Assembly (NCBI GenBank): GCA_016303235.1
Contig: JAEDMB010000003.1
Span: 1 to 35,664 of the forward strand
Reading direction: 5' to 3'
Source: Oscillospiraceae bacterium
GTDB taxonomy: Bacteria; Bacillota; Clostridia; Oscillospirales; Ruminococcaceae
Length of the DNA: 35,664 nt
Part shown: piece after piece, positions 23,683 through 33,044 of the stretch
How the letters are laid out: every line of letters begins with the position of its first letter
How positions within the stretch are numbered: position 1 is the first letter of the stretch
Position numbers and translations under genes: made by a program
The notes under the pieces: model-generated
Seen by the model: only the letters and a program-made list of their open reading frames with translations
Told to the model about the DNA's origin: nothing
The model's database searches: none

Positions 23683-25023
23683 ATGCTTGACAGAATATTT
23701 GAATTTTCAAAGCAATATAATATGTTTCCAAAGGACTGCAGTGTTATCTGCGGTCTTTCGGGCGGTGCAGACAGTGTATGTCTGCTTTTATCGCTTATGG
23801 AGCTTAAAGAAAAGCTTGGAATTTCTGAAATATCAGCACTTCATGTAAATCATTGTCTGAGAGGCGATGAAAGTGACCGTGACGAACAGTACTGCCGTAA
23901 TCTTTGCGGAAAATTCGGAATAGAATTTAAAGCCGTTAAATGCGATGTAAAGGAATATTCTGAAAAATTAAGAATTTCCACCGAAGAATCCGCAAGAATA
24001 CTGCGTTACGGAATATTTTCTGAAAATTCACAGGGAAAAATAATTGCAACTGCTCACAATGCAAATGATAATCTTGAAACGGTTATTCACAATCTTTCAA
24101 GGGGAACGGCTCTCAAAGGCTTATGCGGTATTCCTCCCGTAAGGGACAATATTGTCAGACCTCTTCTGACGGTAAGCCGTGAGGAAATAGAAAATTTTCT
24201 GAAAATCAGAAATATATCATTTGTTACTGACAGCACTAATCTTTCAGATGATTATACAAGAAATAAAATCCGTCACAATGTTCTGCCACTGCTGGAACAG
24301 ATTAATAATTCACTGATTAAAACTTCTTCAAGAACTTTTGAAGTTCTGCGTCTTGAAAACAGTTTTATTGAAGAAGAAACCAAAAAAGCAGAACTTCAGT
24401 GCAGAAATGATGACTGTTTCAAGGGTCTTGAAAAATTTCATAAGGCTGTCAGACAGCGTTGCATTGCGGAATTTCTCTCGGAAAAAAATCTTCCCTATGA
24501 CTATAAACGCCTTGAAATGATTGATTTTATTCTTATAAACGGCGGAAAGCTTAATATATCGGGTGAACTTTATTTTATTTCTGATAAAAACAAACTCGAA
24601 TTTAAAAAAATATCCAAAAATAAAACTGCTGATGAAATTTCCGTTCCGCTTAATACCGGCAGAAATTCAATCTTTAAGGGAATTTTTCTCGATGCCGTAA
24701 TATTAAAGTCAGAAGATTTAAAAATACACTGTAATGTTAACAGAAAGTTTACAAATTATTATCTTGATTATGATAAAATAATAGGTACAATGATTCTGAG
24801 AAACAGAAGAAACGGTGATAAAATCAGACTTGTAGGCAGAAATTTTACTTCATCGGTCAAAAAGCTGATTAATGAAAAGATTGAACCCGATGAAAGACCT
24901 TTTCTACATTTTATTGATGATGATTATGGCACTGTATTTGCTGAAAAAATAGGAATTGCTGACAGGGTAAAGCCCGATAAAAATACTGTAAATATACTTG
25001 AAATTACTGTTTGTGCAGACTGA
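23683..25023 (+). CDS. tilS: tRNA(Ile)-lysidine synthase
   Basis: TilS attaches lysine to C34 of tRNA-Ile(CAU), changing both its codon and amino-acid identity, and is essential. The 446-residue protein has the PP-loop VICGLSGGADSVCLLLSLM (res 20-38), HVNHCLRGDESDRDEQYC, ATAHNANDNLETVIHNLSRGTALKGLCGIPP, IVRPLL and DDYTRNKIRHNVLPLL. The C-terminal TilS domain includes LRNRRNGDKIRLVGRNFTSSVKKLINEKIEPDERPFL. It begins 10 nt after dnaB with AGGTGA as ribosome binding site and continues into hpt, the conserved tilS-hpt-ftsH order. Confidence 0.96.
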   Translation: MLDRIFEFSKQYNMFPKDCSVICGLSGGADSVCLLLSLMELKEKLGISEISALHVNHCLRGDESDRDEQYCRNLCGKFGIEFKAVKCDVKEYSEKLRISTEESARILRYGIFSENSQGKIIATAHNANDNLETVIHNLSRGTALKGLCGIPPVRDNIVRPLLTVSREEIENFLKIRNISFVTDSTNLSDDYTRNKIRHNVLPLLEQINNSLIKTSSRTFEVLRLENSFIEEETKKAELQCRNDDCFKGLEKFHKAVRQRCIAEFLSEKNLPYDYKRLEMIDFILINGGKLNISGELYFISDKNKLEFKKISKNKTADEISVPLNTGRNSIFKGIFLDAVILKSEDLKIHCNVNRKFTNYYLDYDKIIGTMILRNRRNGDKIRLVGRNFTSSVKKLINEKIEPDERPFLHFIDDDYGTVFAEKIGIADRVKPDKNTVNILEITVCAD

Positions 25024-25044
25024 AAAAAAGGGGATAAAATATAA

Positions 25045-25581
25045 ATGTCCTATACAAAAAACGCTGAAGAAATTCTTATAAGTCAGGAAAAGCTCTCCGA
25101 AAGAGTCAGACAGCTCGGAGCTGAAATAACCCGTGACTATAAGGATAAAAAGCTTATTCTTGTAAGTATTCTTAAAGGCTCGGTTGTTTTTCTCGCCGAC
25201 CTTATGAGAGAAATAAAATTACCGCTTGAAATAGATTTTATGTGCGTCTCAAGCTATCAGAACAGCACCGAATCAAGCGGAAAGGTCAGCATACTTAAGG
25301 ATTTGTCAAGAGATATAAAAGGCTTTGACGTTCTTATAGTTGAAGATATTCTCGATACAGGTCTGACGCTTTCATATCTTATGCCTATGCTTCTTGACAG
25401 AAATCCGGAATCATTGAAGATATGTACCCTTCTTGATAAACCCTCAAGGCGAAAAGTACCGGTTCAGGCGGATTATGCCGGATTCCGGATTGATGACTGC
25501 TTTATTGTCGGCTATGGTCTCGATTATGCGGAGCATTACCGGAATCTGAACTATATCGGCATATATAAAGAATTAAAATAA
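25045..25581 (+). CDS. hpt: Hypoxanthine phosphoribosyltransferase
   Basis: The 178-residue enzyme salvages hypoxanthine (and probably guanine) to IMP or GMP using PRPP. Signatures are LILVSILKGSVVFLADLMREI, DFMCVSSYQNSTESSGKVSILKDLSRDIKGFDVLIVEDILDTGLTLSYLM (PRPP loop VEDILDTGLT), ICTLLDKPSRRKV, and DYAGFRIDDCFIVGYGLDYAEHYRNLNYIGI (base binding). The length is typical. It lies between tilS and ftsH, as in many Firmicutes. Confidence 0.97.
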   Translation: MSYTKNAEEILISQEKLSERVRQLGAEITRDYKDKKLILVSILKGSVVFLADLMREIKLPLEIDFMCVSSYQNSTESSGKVSILKDLSRDIKGFDVLIVEDILDTGLTLSYLMPMLLDRNPESLKICTLLDKPSRRKVPVQADYAGFRIDDCFIVGYGLDYAEHYRNLNYIGIYKELK

Positions 25582-25600
25582 AAGATAGGAGTTGTATGAA

Positions 25601-27505
25601 TTGTCACCAAAAAAGAGCAAAGGTTTTTTAGCATATATCCTTTTTGTTGTGTTTATTGTTCTGGGTATATGGTTTGTTGCTTCACAGTTTTCCGGAAAGG
25701 CAAAAACTACTGAATATTCCGAAATAATCGTTCATTTTGATAACTATGAAGTAAAATCATATACACTTGACCTCGGAAGCGGTGAACTTGTTCTCCAGCT
25801 TAGGGACGGAAACAATAAAATAAGGTACAATGTCCCGAATATCAACATTTTTCTTGAAGATACAAAGGACTACCGAAAGGAATATAATGCAAAATATCCC
25901 GACCAGCCACTTGAACAGGACTATTATAAGATAAACGATAACACGTGGTTACTTTCACTTGTACCTACTCTTATAATGGTAATCATTGCCGTAGTATTTA
26001 TATACATGATGATGCGACAGACAGGTGCTGGCGGAAAATACAATAATTTCGGCAAGGCTAACCTTAAAAATCAGGCAAATGCAAGAAAGGCTACTTTTGC
26101 AGATGTTGCCGGTGCTGATGAGGAAAAACAGGAACTCGAAGAAATTGTTGATTTCCTTAAACATTCAAACAAGTATAAGGAAATCGGTGCAAAAATTCCG
26201 AAAGGCGTTCTGCTTGTAGGCCCTCCCGGAACAGGTAAAACACTTCTTGCAAGAGCTGTTGCAGGAGAGGCAGGCTGTCCTTTCTTCCCTATTTCCGGTT
26301 CTGATTTCGTTGAAATGTTTGTCGGTGTCGGTGCGTCAAGAGTAAGAGACCTGTTTGAACAGGCTAAAAAACATTCACCGTCTATAATCTTTATCGATGA
26401 AATTGATGCTGTAGGCCGTCACAGGGGTGCAGGTCTCGGAGGCGGTCACGATGAACGTGAACAGACTCTCAACCAGTTGCTTGTTGAAATGGACGGTTTC
26501 ACAGGAAATGAAAGTGTTATTGTAATTGCAGCTACTAACAGACGTGATATTCTTGACCCGGCACTTCTCCGCCCGGGAAGATTTGACCGTCAGATTGTTG
26601 TCGGCTATCCCGATGTAAAGGGACGTGAGGAAATCCTTAAAGTTCATTCCAAAAACAAGCCGCTTGCTCCTGATGTGGATTTGAAAATAATAGCAAAAAC
26701 TACTCAGGGATTTACAGGTGCAGACCTTGAAAATCTTCTCAATGAGGCAGCTCTCCTTGCTGCAAGAGCTAACAGGCGTGCTATTGTTGAATCGGATATT
26801 GAGGAGGCTACACTGAAAGTTATTGCAGGCCCTGAAAAGAAATCAAGAGTCGTTACAGAACGCGATAAGAAAATTACCGCATATCACGAGGCAGGTCATG
26901 CAATTGCTGCTTATAATCTTGAAACTCAGGATAAAGTACATCAGGTAACTGTAATTCAGAGAGGTATGGCTGCCGGTCTTACTATGACAAGACCTGCTAA
27001 CGACAACAGCCACGTTTCAAGAACTCAGATGCGTGAAAGCATTGTTATGATGCTTGGCGGAAGATGTGCAGAAGCTCTTGTTCTTGATGACATATGCACA
27101 GGTGCATCAAACGATATTGAACGTGCTACCGCTACCGCAAGAAATATGGTTACAAAATACGGATTCTCCGAAAAGCTCGGAACTGTTGTATACGGTTCTG
27201 ATAATGATGAAGTATTCCTCGGAAAGGATTACGGTCATACAAGAAATTACAGCGAGGCAGTAGCCTCCGAAATTGATGCTGAAATCAAGGATATTATCAC
27301 TAATGCTTATCATGAATGTGAAACTATTCTTACAGCTAATATGGATAAACTCCACGAACTCGCTGAATATCTCATAAGATATGAAAAAATTGACGGCGAT
27401 GATTTCGAAAAGCTTATGAAAGGCGAACTTGAATATACTCTCGATGATGATGATATATCAGTTAAAAAGGATTTAAATTCCGAAGAATCCGAAAATAATA
27501 ATTGA
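25601..27505 (+). CDS. ftsH: ATP-dependent zinc metalloprotease FtsH
   Basis: I choose TTG 25601 (MSPKKSKGFLAYILF) because AGGAG ends at 25591, giving 9 nt of spacing. TTG 25592 would touch the Shine-Dalgarno, and the nearby ATG 25596 is out of frame. The 634-residue membrane protease degrades misfolded and regulatory proteins. Two membrane helices (about 9-28 and 118-138) flank an extracytoplasmic domain. The AAA module has GPPGTGKT (about 207-214), IIFIDEIDAVG and the SRH region AATNRRDILDPALLRPGRFDR. The zinc site HEAGH is near residue 430. The C-terminal tail is strongly acidic. A terminator follows at once. Confidence 0.95.
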   Translation: MSPKKSKGFLAYILFVVFIVLGIWFVASQFSGKAKTTEYSEIIVHFDNYEVKSYTLDLGSGELVLQLRDGNNKIRYNVPNINIFLEDTKDYRKEYNAKYPDQPLEQDYYKINDNTWLLSLVPTLIMVIIAVVFIYMMMRQTGAGGKYNNFGKANLKNQANARKATFADVAGADEEKQELEEIVDFLKHSNKYKEIGAKIPKGVLLVGPPGTGKTLLARAVAGEAGCPFFPISGSDFVEMFVGVGASRVRDLFEQAKKHSPSIIFIDEIDAVGRHRGAGLGGGHDEREQTLNQLLVEMDGFTGNESVIVIAATNRRDILDPALLRPGRFDRQIVVGYPDVKGREEILKVHSKNKPLAPDVDLKIIAKTTQGFTGADLENLLNEAALLAARANRRAIVESDIEEATLKVIAGPEKKSRVVTERDKKITAYHEAGHAIAAYNLETQDKVHQVTVIQRGMAAGLTMTRPANDNSHVSRTQMRESIVMMLGGRCAEALVLDDICTGASNDIERATATARNMVTKYGFSEKLGTVVYGSDNDEVFLGKDYGHTRNYSEAVASEIDAEIKDIITNAYHECETILTANMDKLHELAEYLIRYEKIDGDDFEKLMKGELEYTLDDDDISVKKDLNSEESENNN

Positions 27506-27511
27506 CAGTGC

Positions 27512-27541
27512 GGGCGGAAAAATTTTTTCCGCCCATTTATT
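27512..27541 (+). terminator. Terminator after ftsH
   Basis: GGGCGGAAAAA (27512-27522) and TTTTTCCGCCC (27524-27534) form an almost loopless inverted repeat that folds into a GC-based stem with an A/T top. It is followed by ATTTATTATCTT. It closes the rnj-ftsH gene run 6 nt after the ftsH stop. Confidence 0.82.
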
Positions 27542-27566
27542 ATCTTAAAAAAAATCAAAAAAACAC

Positions 27567-27595
27567 TTGCATTTTATTTTTATATGTGATATAAT
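27567..27595 (+). promoter_or_regulatory. tRNA-Arg promoter
   Basis: TTGCAT (27567-27572), 17 bp and TATAAT (27590-27595). The start of transcription would fall just a few bases before the tRNA, leaving a very short 5' leader for RNase P. Confidence 0.85.
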
Positions 27596-27608
27596 GTTAT
27601 TCAGACAC

Positions 27609-27680
27609 GCCCCCATAGTTTAATGGATAGAACGAGGTCCTCCTAAGACTTAAATATCGGTTCGATTCCGGTTGGGGGTG
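27609..27680 (+). tRNA. tRNA-Arg (anticodon CCT)
   Basis: The cloverleaf folds completely. Acceptor GCCCCCA (27609-27615) pairs with TGGGGGT (27673-27679), with G1-U72 as a wobble pair and discriminator G 27680. D stem: GTTT/GAAC. Anticodon stem: AGGTC (27635-27639) / GACTT (27647-27651), with loop CTCCTAA and anticodon CCT (27642-27644). Variable loop: AAAT. T stem: ATCGG/CCGGT with TTCGATT. It decodes AGG. CCA is not encoded. Seven Ts (27681-27687) follow directly, so the transcript probably ends right behind the tRNA. Confidence 0.95.
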
Positions 27681-27695
27681 TTTTTTTGTAAGCTA

Positions 27696-27724
27696 TTGAC
27701 AAATCAATATATTCGGGTTAAAAT
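27696..27724 (+). promoter_or_regulatory. secA promoter
   Basis: TTGACA (27696-27701), 17 bp and TAAAAT (27719-27724). The start codon of secA lies 37 nt beyond the -10 box. Confidence 0.85.
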
Positions 27725-27761
27725 ATAAATATATTATTAATGAAGTAAAGGCGGTAAACAA

Positions 27762-30503
27762 ATGGGACTTTTAAGCACAATTTTCGGTTCACACAGTAAA
27801 AGAGAACTTGCGAGAATTGAACCTATTAAAAATAAGGTTCTTGCTCTTGATGAAGAATACAGCAAGCTTTCAGATGCAGAATTAAAAGCAAAAACTCCTG
27901 AATTTAAAAACAGACTCGAAACAGGTGAAACTCTCGATGATATACTTCCCGAAGCTATGGCTACTGTAAGAGAAGCTGCATGGCGTGTTCTCGGAAAGAA
28001 ACCTTTTCCCGTTCAGATTATCGGTGCAATCGTTCTTCATCAGGGACGTATTGCCGAAATGAAAACCGGTGAAGGTAAAACCCTTGTTGCATGCGTTGCA
28101 TCATATCTTAACGCTCTTGACGGAAAAGGCGTTCATGTCGTAACAGTAAACGATTACCTTGCTAAAACTCAGGCGGAGGAAATGGGAAAGGTTCACAGAT
28201 TCCTCGGCTTGACAGTAGGCTGTATACTTCACGGTCTTACGAATGACCAAAGACGTGCCGCATATGCTTGCGATATTACATACGGTACTAATAACGAACT
28301 CGGATTTGACTATCTCCGTGACAACATGGTTATACATAAAAAGGATATGGTTCAGAGAGGTCACAGCTTTGCGATTGTCGATGAAGTTGACTCTATCCTT
28401 ATCGATGAGGCGAGAACTCCTCTTATTATATCAGGACGTGGCGACAAGTCAACTGAACTCTATTCAATAGTTGACAGATTCGCAAAAACTCTCGTTCCGG
28501 TAACAGTCGTTGAAATGGACGACAAGGTTGACCAGGAAGAAGCCAACGAAAACGCTGACTATATTATTGACGAAAAGGCTAAGACTGCTACTATTACACT
28601 TCAGGGTATTAAAAAAGCTGAACAGGCGTTCCATGTTGAAAACCTTATGGACCCCGAAAATATGACACTCCTTCACCATATCAATCAGGCTATAAAGGCT
28701 AATGGTATCATGAAAGCTGATATTGACTATGTTGTAAAGGACGGGGAAGTTATCATTGTTGATGAATTTACCGGACGTTTAATGCTCGGAAGAAGATTCA
28801 ATGACGGACTTCATCAGGCTATCGAGGCTAAAGAGGGAGTTAAAATTGCCCGTGAATCAAAAACTCTTGCTACTATCACATTTCAGAATTTCTTCCGCCT
28901 TTATGACAAGCTTTCCGGTATGACCGGTACTGCTATGACTGAAGAAGATGAGTTCAAGGAAATCTATAAGCTCGATGTCGTTGCAGTTCCTACAAACAAG
29001 CCAATCGCAAGAATTGACCACAATGACCAGATTTACAGAACTGAAAAGGGTAAATTTGATGCTATTATAAATCAGATTGAAGAATGTCACAAAAAGGGAC
29101 AGCCTATACTTGTCGGTACTATCTCAATCGAAAAATCAGAACTTCTTTCCGCAATGCTTAAAAGACGTGGCATAAAGCACGAAGTCCTCAACGCTAAGCA
29201 CCACGCAAAGGAAGCTGAAATCGTTGCTCAGGCTGGTAAGTACGGAGCAGTTACAATCGCTACAAATATGGCTGGTCGTGGTACTGATATTATGCTCGGC
29301 GGTAATGCCGAATTTCTTGCTAAGGCTGAAATGAGAAAGCGTGAATATCCGGAAGAAATTATTACAGAGGCTATCGGTTTTGCTGATACTGACAAAGAGG
29401 AAATACTCAAAGCAAGAGCCGTTTATAAGGAACTCTATGACAAGTTCAATGAGGAAGTAAAGGAAAAGGCTGTTGCCGTTAAGGAAGCCGGCGGTCTTTA
29501 TATTCTCGGTACAGAACGCCATGAATCAAGACGTATTGACAATCAGCTCCGAGGACGTGCAGGACGTCAGGGTGATGTGGGCGAAAGCTGTTTCTTCCTT
29601 TCCGTTGAAGATGACCTTATGAGAATATTCGCAGGCGACCGTCTCGAAAATATGATGAAAACCCTTAACGTTGAAGAATCTATGCCTATCGAAAGCAAAA
29701 TGCTTACAAAGATTATCGAATCTTCACAGAAGAAAGTCGAAGGCAGAAACTTCAGTATAAGAAAGAACGTTCTTAATTATGACGATGTTATGAACAGACA
29801 GCGTGAAATTATTTACAATCAGCGTTCAGAAGCTCTTAACGGTGAGGATTTGCATGAAAATATTCTCAAGATGATTGATGACCTTGTAAAGAATACAGTA
29901 AATACATATCTTGCCGATGATGATGACCGTGCAGAATGGAATATGGCAGGACTCCGTGAATACTTCATGGGCTGGCTTATCACTGAAGAAGACCTTGTAT
30001 TTGAGGAAAATGAACTTGAAGAAACTTCTAAGGAAGATATTATCACTGCTCTTACTGACAAGGCTAAGGAAATCTATCAGGCTAAGGAAGATGAATACGG
30101 CAAGGAGATTATCCGTGAGCTTGAACGTGTAATTCTCCTTAAGGTTGTTGATACAAAGTGGATGGCTCATATCGATGATATGGAAGAACTCAAAAAGGGT
30201 ATCGGACTCCGTGCATTCGGTCAGAAAAATCCGGCTGATGAATACAGATTTGAAGGCTTTGAAATGTTCGATGCTATGATTGATTCAATATGCGAGGATA
30301 CAGTAAGAATGTTGCTTACAGTAAAACTTCAGAAAAACGCTATGCCTGAACGTGAACAGGTTCAGAAACCTGACGCTCCTAATGCCGGTGCAGGTGACGG
30401 AAGCTTTGATGAGGTAAGACATTCCGAAAAAATCAATCCTAATGACCCATGTCCCTGCGGAAGCGGTAAAAAATATAAAAAGTGCTGTGGTGCTAATAAA
30501 TAA
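27762..30503 (+). CDS. secA: Preprotein translocase ATPase SecA
   Basis: SecA drives unfolded preproteins through SecYEG. The 913-residue product has the nucleotide-binding fold with IGAIVLHQGRIAEMKTGEGKTLVACVA (Walker A near res 103-110), VNDYLAKTQAEEMG, TYGTNNELGFDYLRDNM, the DEVDSILIDEARTPLIISG DEAD-like box, the preprotein cross-linking domain, GMTGTAMTEEDEF, MAGRGTDI, and LRGRAGRQGDVG. It ends in the zinc-binding tail NPNDPCPCGSGKKYKKCCG that binds SecB or ribosomes in other bacteria. Length is in the normal range. The ATG is preceded by AAAGGCGG. It has its own promoter and terminator. Confidence 0.98.
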   Translation: MGLLSTIFGSHSKRELARIEPIKNKVLALDEEYSKLSDAELKAKTPEFKNRLETGETLDDILPEAMATVREAAWRVLGKKPFPVQIIGAIVLHQGRIAEMKTGEGKTLVACVASYLNALDGKGVHVVTVNDYLAKTQAEEMGKVHRFLGLTVGCILHGLTNDQRRAAYACDITYGTNNELGFDYLRDNMVIHKKDMVQRGHSFAIVDEVDSILIDEARTPLIISGRGDKSTELYSIVDRFAKTLVPVTVVEMDDKVDQEEANENADYIIDEKAKTATITLQGIKKAEQAFHVENLMDPENMTLLHHINQAIKANGIMKADIDYVVKDGEVIIVDEFTGRLMLGRRFNDGLHQAIEAKEGVKIARESKTLATITFQNFFRLYDKLSGMTGTAMTEEDEFKEIYKLDVVAVPTNKPIARIDHNDQIYRTEKGKFDAIINQIEECHKKGQPILVGTISIEKSELLSAMLKRRGIKHEVLNAKHHAKEAEIVAQAGKYGAVTIATNMAGRGTDIMLGGNAEFLAKAEMRKREYPEEIITEAIGFADTDKEEILKARAVYKELYDKFNEEVKEKAVAVKEAGGLYILGTERHESRRIDNQLRGRAGRQGDVGESCFFLSVEDDLMRIFAGDRLENMMKTLNVEESMPIESKMLTKIIESSQKKVEGRNFSIRKNVLNYDDVMNRQREIIYNQRSEALNGEDLHENILKMIDDLVKNTVNTYLADDDDRAEWNMAGLREYFMGWLITEEDLVFEENELEETSKEDIITALTDKAKEIYQAKEDEYGKEIIRELERVILLKVVDTKWMAHIDDMEELKKGIGLRAFGQKNPADEYRFEGFEMFDAMIDSICEDTVRMLLTVKLQKNAMPEREQVQKPDAPNAGAGDGSFDEVRHSEKINPNDPCPCGSGKKYKKCCGANK

Positions 30504-30513
30504 TTTCAGGCGG

Positions 30514-30546
30514 GGGGCGTACTTGCGGTGCGTCCCTTGTTTTTTA
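30514..30546 (+). terminator. Terminator after secA
   Basis: GGGGCGTAC (30514-30522) pairs with GTGCGTCCC (30528-30536), 9 bp including two G-U pairs, around the loop TTGCG, followed by TTGTTTTTT. It overlaps the region directly before the ribosome binding site of the next gene, so the downstream lipoprotein may depend on read-through. Confidence 0.75.
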
Positions 30547-30559
30547 AAGGAATGACGCT

Positions 30560-32266
30560 ATGAAAAAATTACTTGCATTTATATTGTTTCCGGCTGTATT
30601 CCTTACGGCATGCAGTAATAAAAAAGCTCCCGAAAATCCATATAAAAATGCTGAATTTATTATTGAACTGCCCTCGGGAATGTCATTCAGGCTGAATCAG
30701 TCCGGCATAGAAGTTTCAAAAAAAGGTGAATTTATTCAGCTTATAGAAACGGATTATCTTGAAAATTATCCGCCTTATTTTGATACCTCTCCGGAAATGC
30801 ATTTCAGTTTCAATGATTACAATTTTGACGGCTATGAGGATTTTTTTATTCCATCATCTTTTGAAACTCCGAACGTTTCCGGAGTTTACTATACATATAA
30901 TGCCGGAACAGGTCTTTTTGAAGAATGTGAAGAACTTAACAGAATAGGCTTGCTTATGTCAGCAGACAAGAACAGGCTCGAATCCTGTGTGACGGGAAAC
31001 AGTTCCGGTTATGAGGATACAGTCTATAAATGGGAAAATGATAAATTAAAGCCTGTTTCCCGTGAAATTCAGTATGATAAAGATGAAAAAGGCTTGATTT
31101 ATATTGATACTTTCAATTATGATTCGGACGGAAATGAAAATCTTCTGAAAAGAGAACAGCTGATTTTATCTGATGACGGAACTTCCGAAAGAAAGGAAGT
31201 TGATATAAAATCTCTTTATGAATTTAAAGTCAATGAAAACAGCGTTGATGTTATGCTTGATGATAAAGTTTTGCAGACTCTCGAATGTGATTATACTCCC
31301 GATGAAAACAAGATTGAATTTTATGACTATGATTTTGACGGAAATGAAGATTTATTTGTATCTATGAAAAATGGTGCAATGTATTCAGGCGGAACATATT
31401 TCCGTTACAATCCTTTTACAAGGCTTTATGAAAAATGGGACGAGCTTAATAAAATCGGTCATGAGCTTGCTGTTGACAGTGAAAATAAAAATCTTTACTG
31501 GGTAAACAATTACAGCGAAAATTACCGCTTTGAAAAATTTGTATATAAATGGAAATATCAGAAAATAAGACTCCGCGAACATATTACAGGATATGAGGAC
31601 AGCGGAGGTCTCTGGACGGAAACGTATTCAATTAAAAGCGTAAATCAACCGGAGGAGCTTTTGAAACGTGAAAAAATTATCTATGATGAAAACGGCAATA
31701 AAGTTGGTTGCTTTAATCCCGATGATATTTATTTCAGAGTAAATAAAAGCGGTCTTGATGTTATGATTCTCGGATATGATGATTCCTTACAGCATATTTC
31801 CGGTGATTTTTATGAAAATCTTTCTGCATTTGAATATGCTCCCGAATATTATATTTCCGAGTCAAGCGAGGATTTTGATTCTGACGGCTTTAAGGATTTA
31901 TTTATTCCCGAAAATACCATGTATGATTCAAAGGGTGCCTATTACAGATTCAATCCGCAGACGTTTCAGTTTGAACGCTGGGACGAACTTAATAAAATCG
32001 GAAAGAGAATGCAGTGCGGAACAGATATTTCCGAAACAGGTGAGGAATTTAAATATTATTATACATTCAGCATAGAAAACAATATCCGTGAAACTGTTAA
32101 ATACAAGTGGTATGATGATGAATTTTTACCGTATCAGAAAACAGTAAACCGTGTTGATACTGTAAACAGAACGACTATTATTGAAACATATGATATAGAC
32201 TATTACGGAAACGAAACACTTGTTGAAAGCTACGAAAGAGATGCAACAGCAACTCCAAAAACTTAA
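30560..32266 (+). CDS. Lipoprotein with three repeated Asp-rich modules
   Basis: The 568-residue product starts with a lipoprotein signal (MKKLLAFILFPAVFLTAC, lipobox LTAC, Cys18). It is built of three related modules of about 170-180 residues. Each has an acidic loop: DYNFDGYED (86-94), DYDFDGNED (256-264) and DFDSDGFKD (438-446). Each loop is followed about 20-25 residues later by a Y-x-Y/F-N segment and then EELNRIG, WDELNKIG or WDELNKIG. The DxDxDG-like loops resemble calcium-binding FG-GAP or XAC2610-type repeats. I cannot assign a function. It is probably anchored on the outer face of the membrane. The ATG follows AAAGGA, and 16 nt separate it from the methyltransferase gene. Confidence 0.75.
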   Translation: MKKLLAFILFPAVFLTACSNKKAPENPYKNAEFIIELPSGMSFRLNQSGIEVSKKGEFIQLIETDYLENYPPYFDTSPEMHFSFNDYNFDGYEDFFIPSSFETPNVSGVYYTYNAGTGLFEECEELNRIGLLMSADKNRLESCVTGNSSGYEDTVYKWENDKLKPVSREIQYDKDEKGLIYIDTFNYDSDGNENLLKREQLILSDDGTSERKEVDIKSLYEFKVNENSVDVMLDDKVLQTLECDYTPDENKIEFYDYDFDGNEDLFVSMKNGAMYSGGTYFRYNPFTRLYEKWDELNKIGHELAVDSENKNLYWVNNYSENYRFEKFVYKWKYQKIRLREHITGYEDSGGLWTETYSIKSVNQPEELLKREKIIYDENGNKVGCFNPDDIYFRVNKSGLDVMILGYDDSLQHISGDFYENLSAFEYAPEYYISESSEDFDSDGFKDLFIPENTMYDSKGAYYRFNPQTFQFERWDELNKIGKRMQCGTDISETGEEFKYYYTFSIENNIRETVKYKWYDDEFLPYQKTVNRVDTVNRTTIIETYDIDYYGNETLVESYERDATATPKT

Positions 32267-32282
32267 ACAAAGAGGTGATTAA

Positions 32283-33029
32283 ATGAGCAGTTACAGCGTA
32301 TTTGCGAAATACTATGATGATTTGACGGCTAATATTGACTATAAAAAGCGTGGGGAATATTTTCACGAAATTATAAGAAAATACAATAAGACAGATAATA
32401 ATATACTTCTTGATTTGGGTTGCGGTACGGGAAGCCTTTCGGAAGTTTTTGCGGAGCTTGGCTATGATGTAATCGGTGTTGACAATTCAATGGAAATGCT
32501 CGGAATTGCTATGGACAAGAAATTTGAAAAAAATCTGCCTATACAGTATCTCTGTCAGGATATGCGTGATATTGATATGTTCGGAACAGTCGGAATAACT
32601 GTCTGTGCATTGGACAGCATAAATCATCTTGATTCTATCGATGATGTAAAGAAAGTATTTCAGAAAGTATCTTTATTTTCTGAGCCGAAAGGTCTTTTTA
32701 TATTCGATATGAATACAGTCTATAAGCATCAGAATATACTTGCGGATAATACTTTCACTTATGAAACTGATGACGTATATTGCGTATGGGAAAATTCCCT
32801 TGACAAAAATAATAATCAGGTAAATATAAATCTTGAATTTTTTGAGCGTGACGGAAATATATATCACCGTACAACGGAGAATTTTAAAGAAAAGGCTTAC
32901 AGTCTTGAAACAATTGAAAATCTTCTGAAAGACTGCGGTCTTGAAATTCTTGCTGAATATGATGATGACAGCTTTAATCCGCCGAATGAAAAAAGCCAGC
33001 GTATAGTAATCGTAACAAGAAAAATATAG
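32283..33029 (+). CDS. Class I SAM-dependent methyltransferase
   Basis: The 248-residue protein has the Rossmann methyltransferase plan: YSVFAKYYDDLTANIDYKKRGEYF at the N-terminus, motif I ILLDLGCGTGSLSEVFAELG (about res 41-60), motif II VIGVDNSMEMLGIA, YLCQDMRDIDMF, and CALDSINHLDSIDDVKKVFQKV. It belongs to the large group of small-molecule methyltransferases found near housekeeping genes in clostridia. The substrate is not predictable. AGAGGTGA precedes the ATG. It continues into hslO with a 15-nt gap. Confidence 0.88.
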   Translation: MSSYSVFAKYYDDLTANIDYKKRGEYFHEIIRKYNKTDNNILLDLGCGTGSLSEVFAELGYDVIGVDNSMEMLGIAMDKKFEKNLPIQYLCQDMRDIDMFGTVGITVCALDSINHLDSIDDVKKVFQKVSLFSEPKGLFIFDMNTVYKHQNILADNTFTYETDDVYCVWENSLDKNNNQVNINLEFFERDGNIYHRTTENFKEKAYSLETIENLLKDCGLEILAEYDDDSFNPPNEKSQRIVIVTRKI

Positions 33030-33044
33030 GAGGTAAATTTTTTT

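Noticed and set aside
27608..27680. Eight-base-pair acceptor stem for the tRNA (C27608 with G27680)
   Set aside because: Standard 7-bp folding with discriminator G fits tRNA-Arg; the extra pair is outside the mature tRNA and probably accidental.
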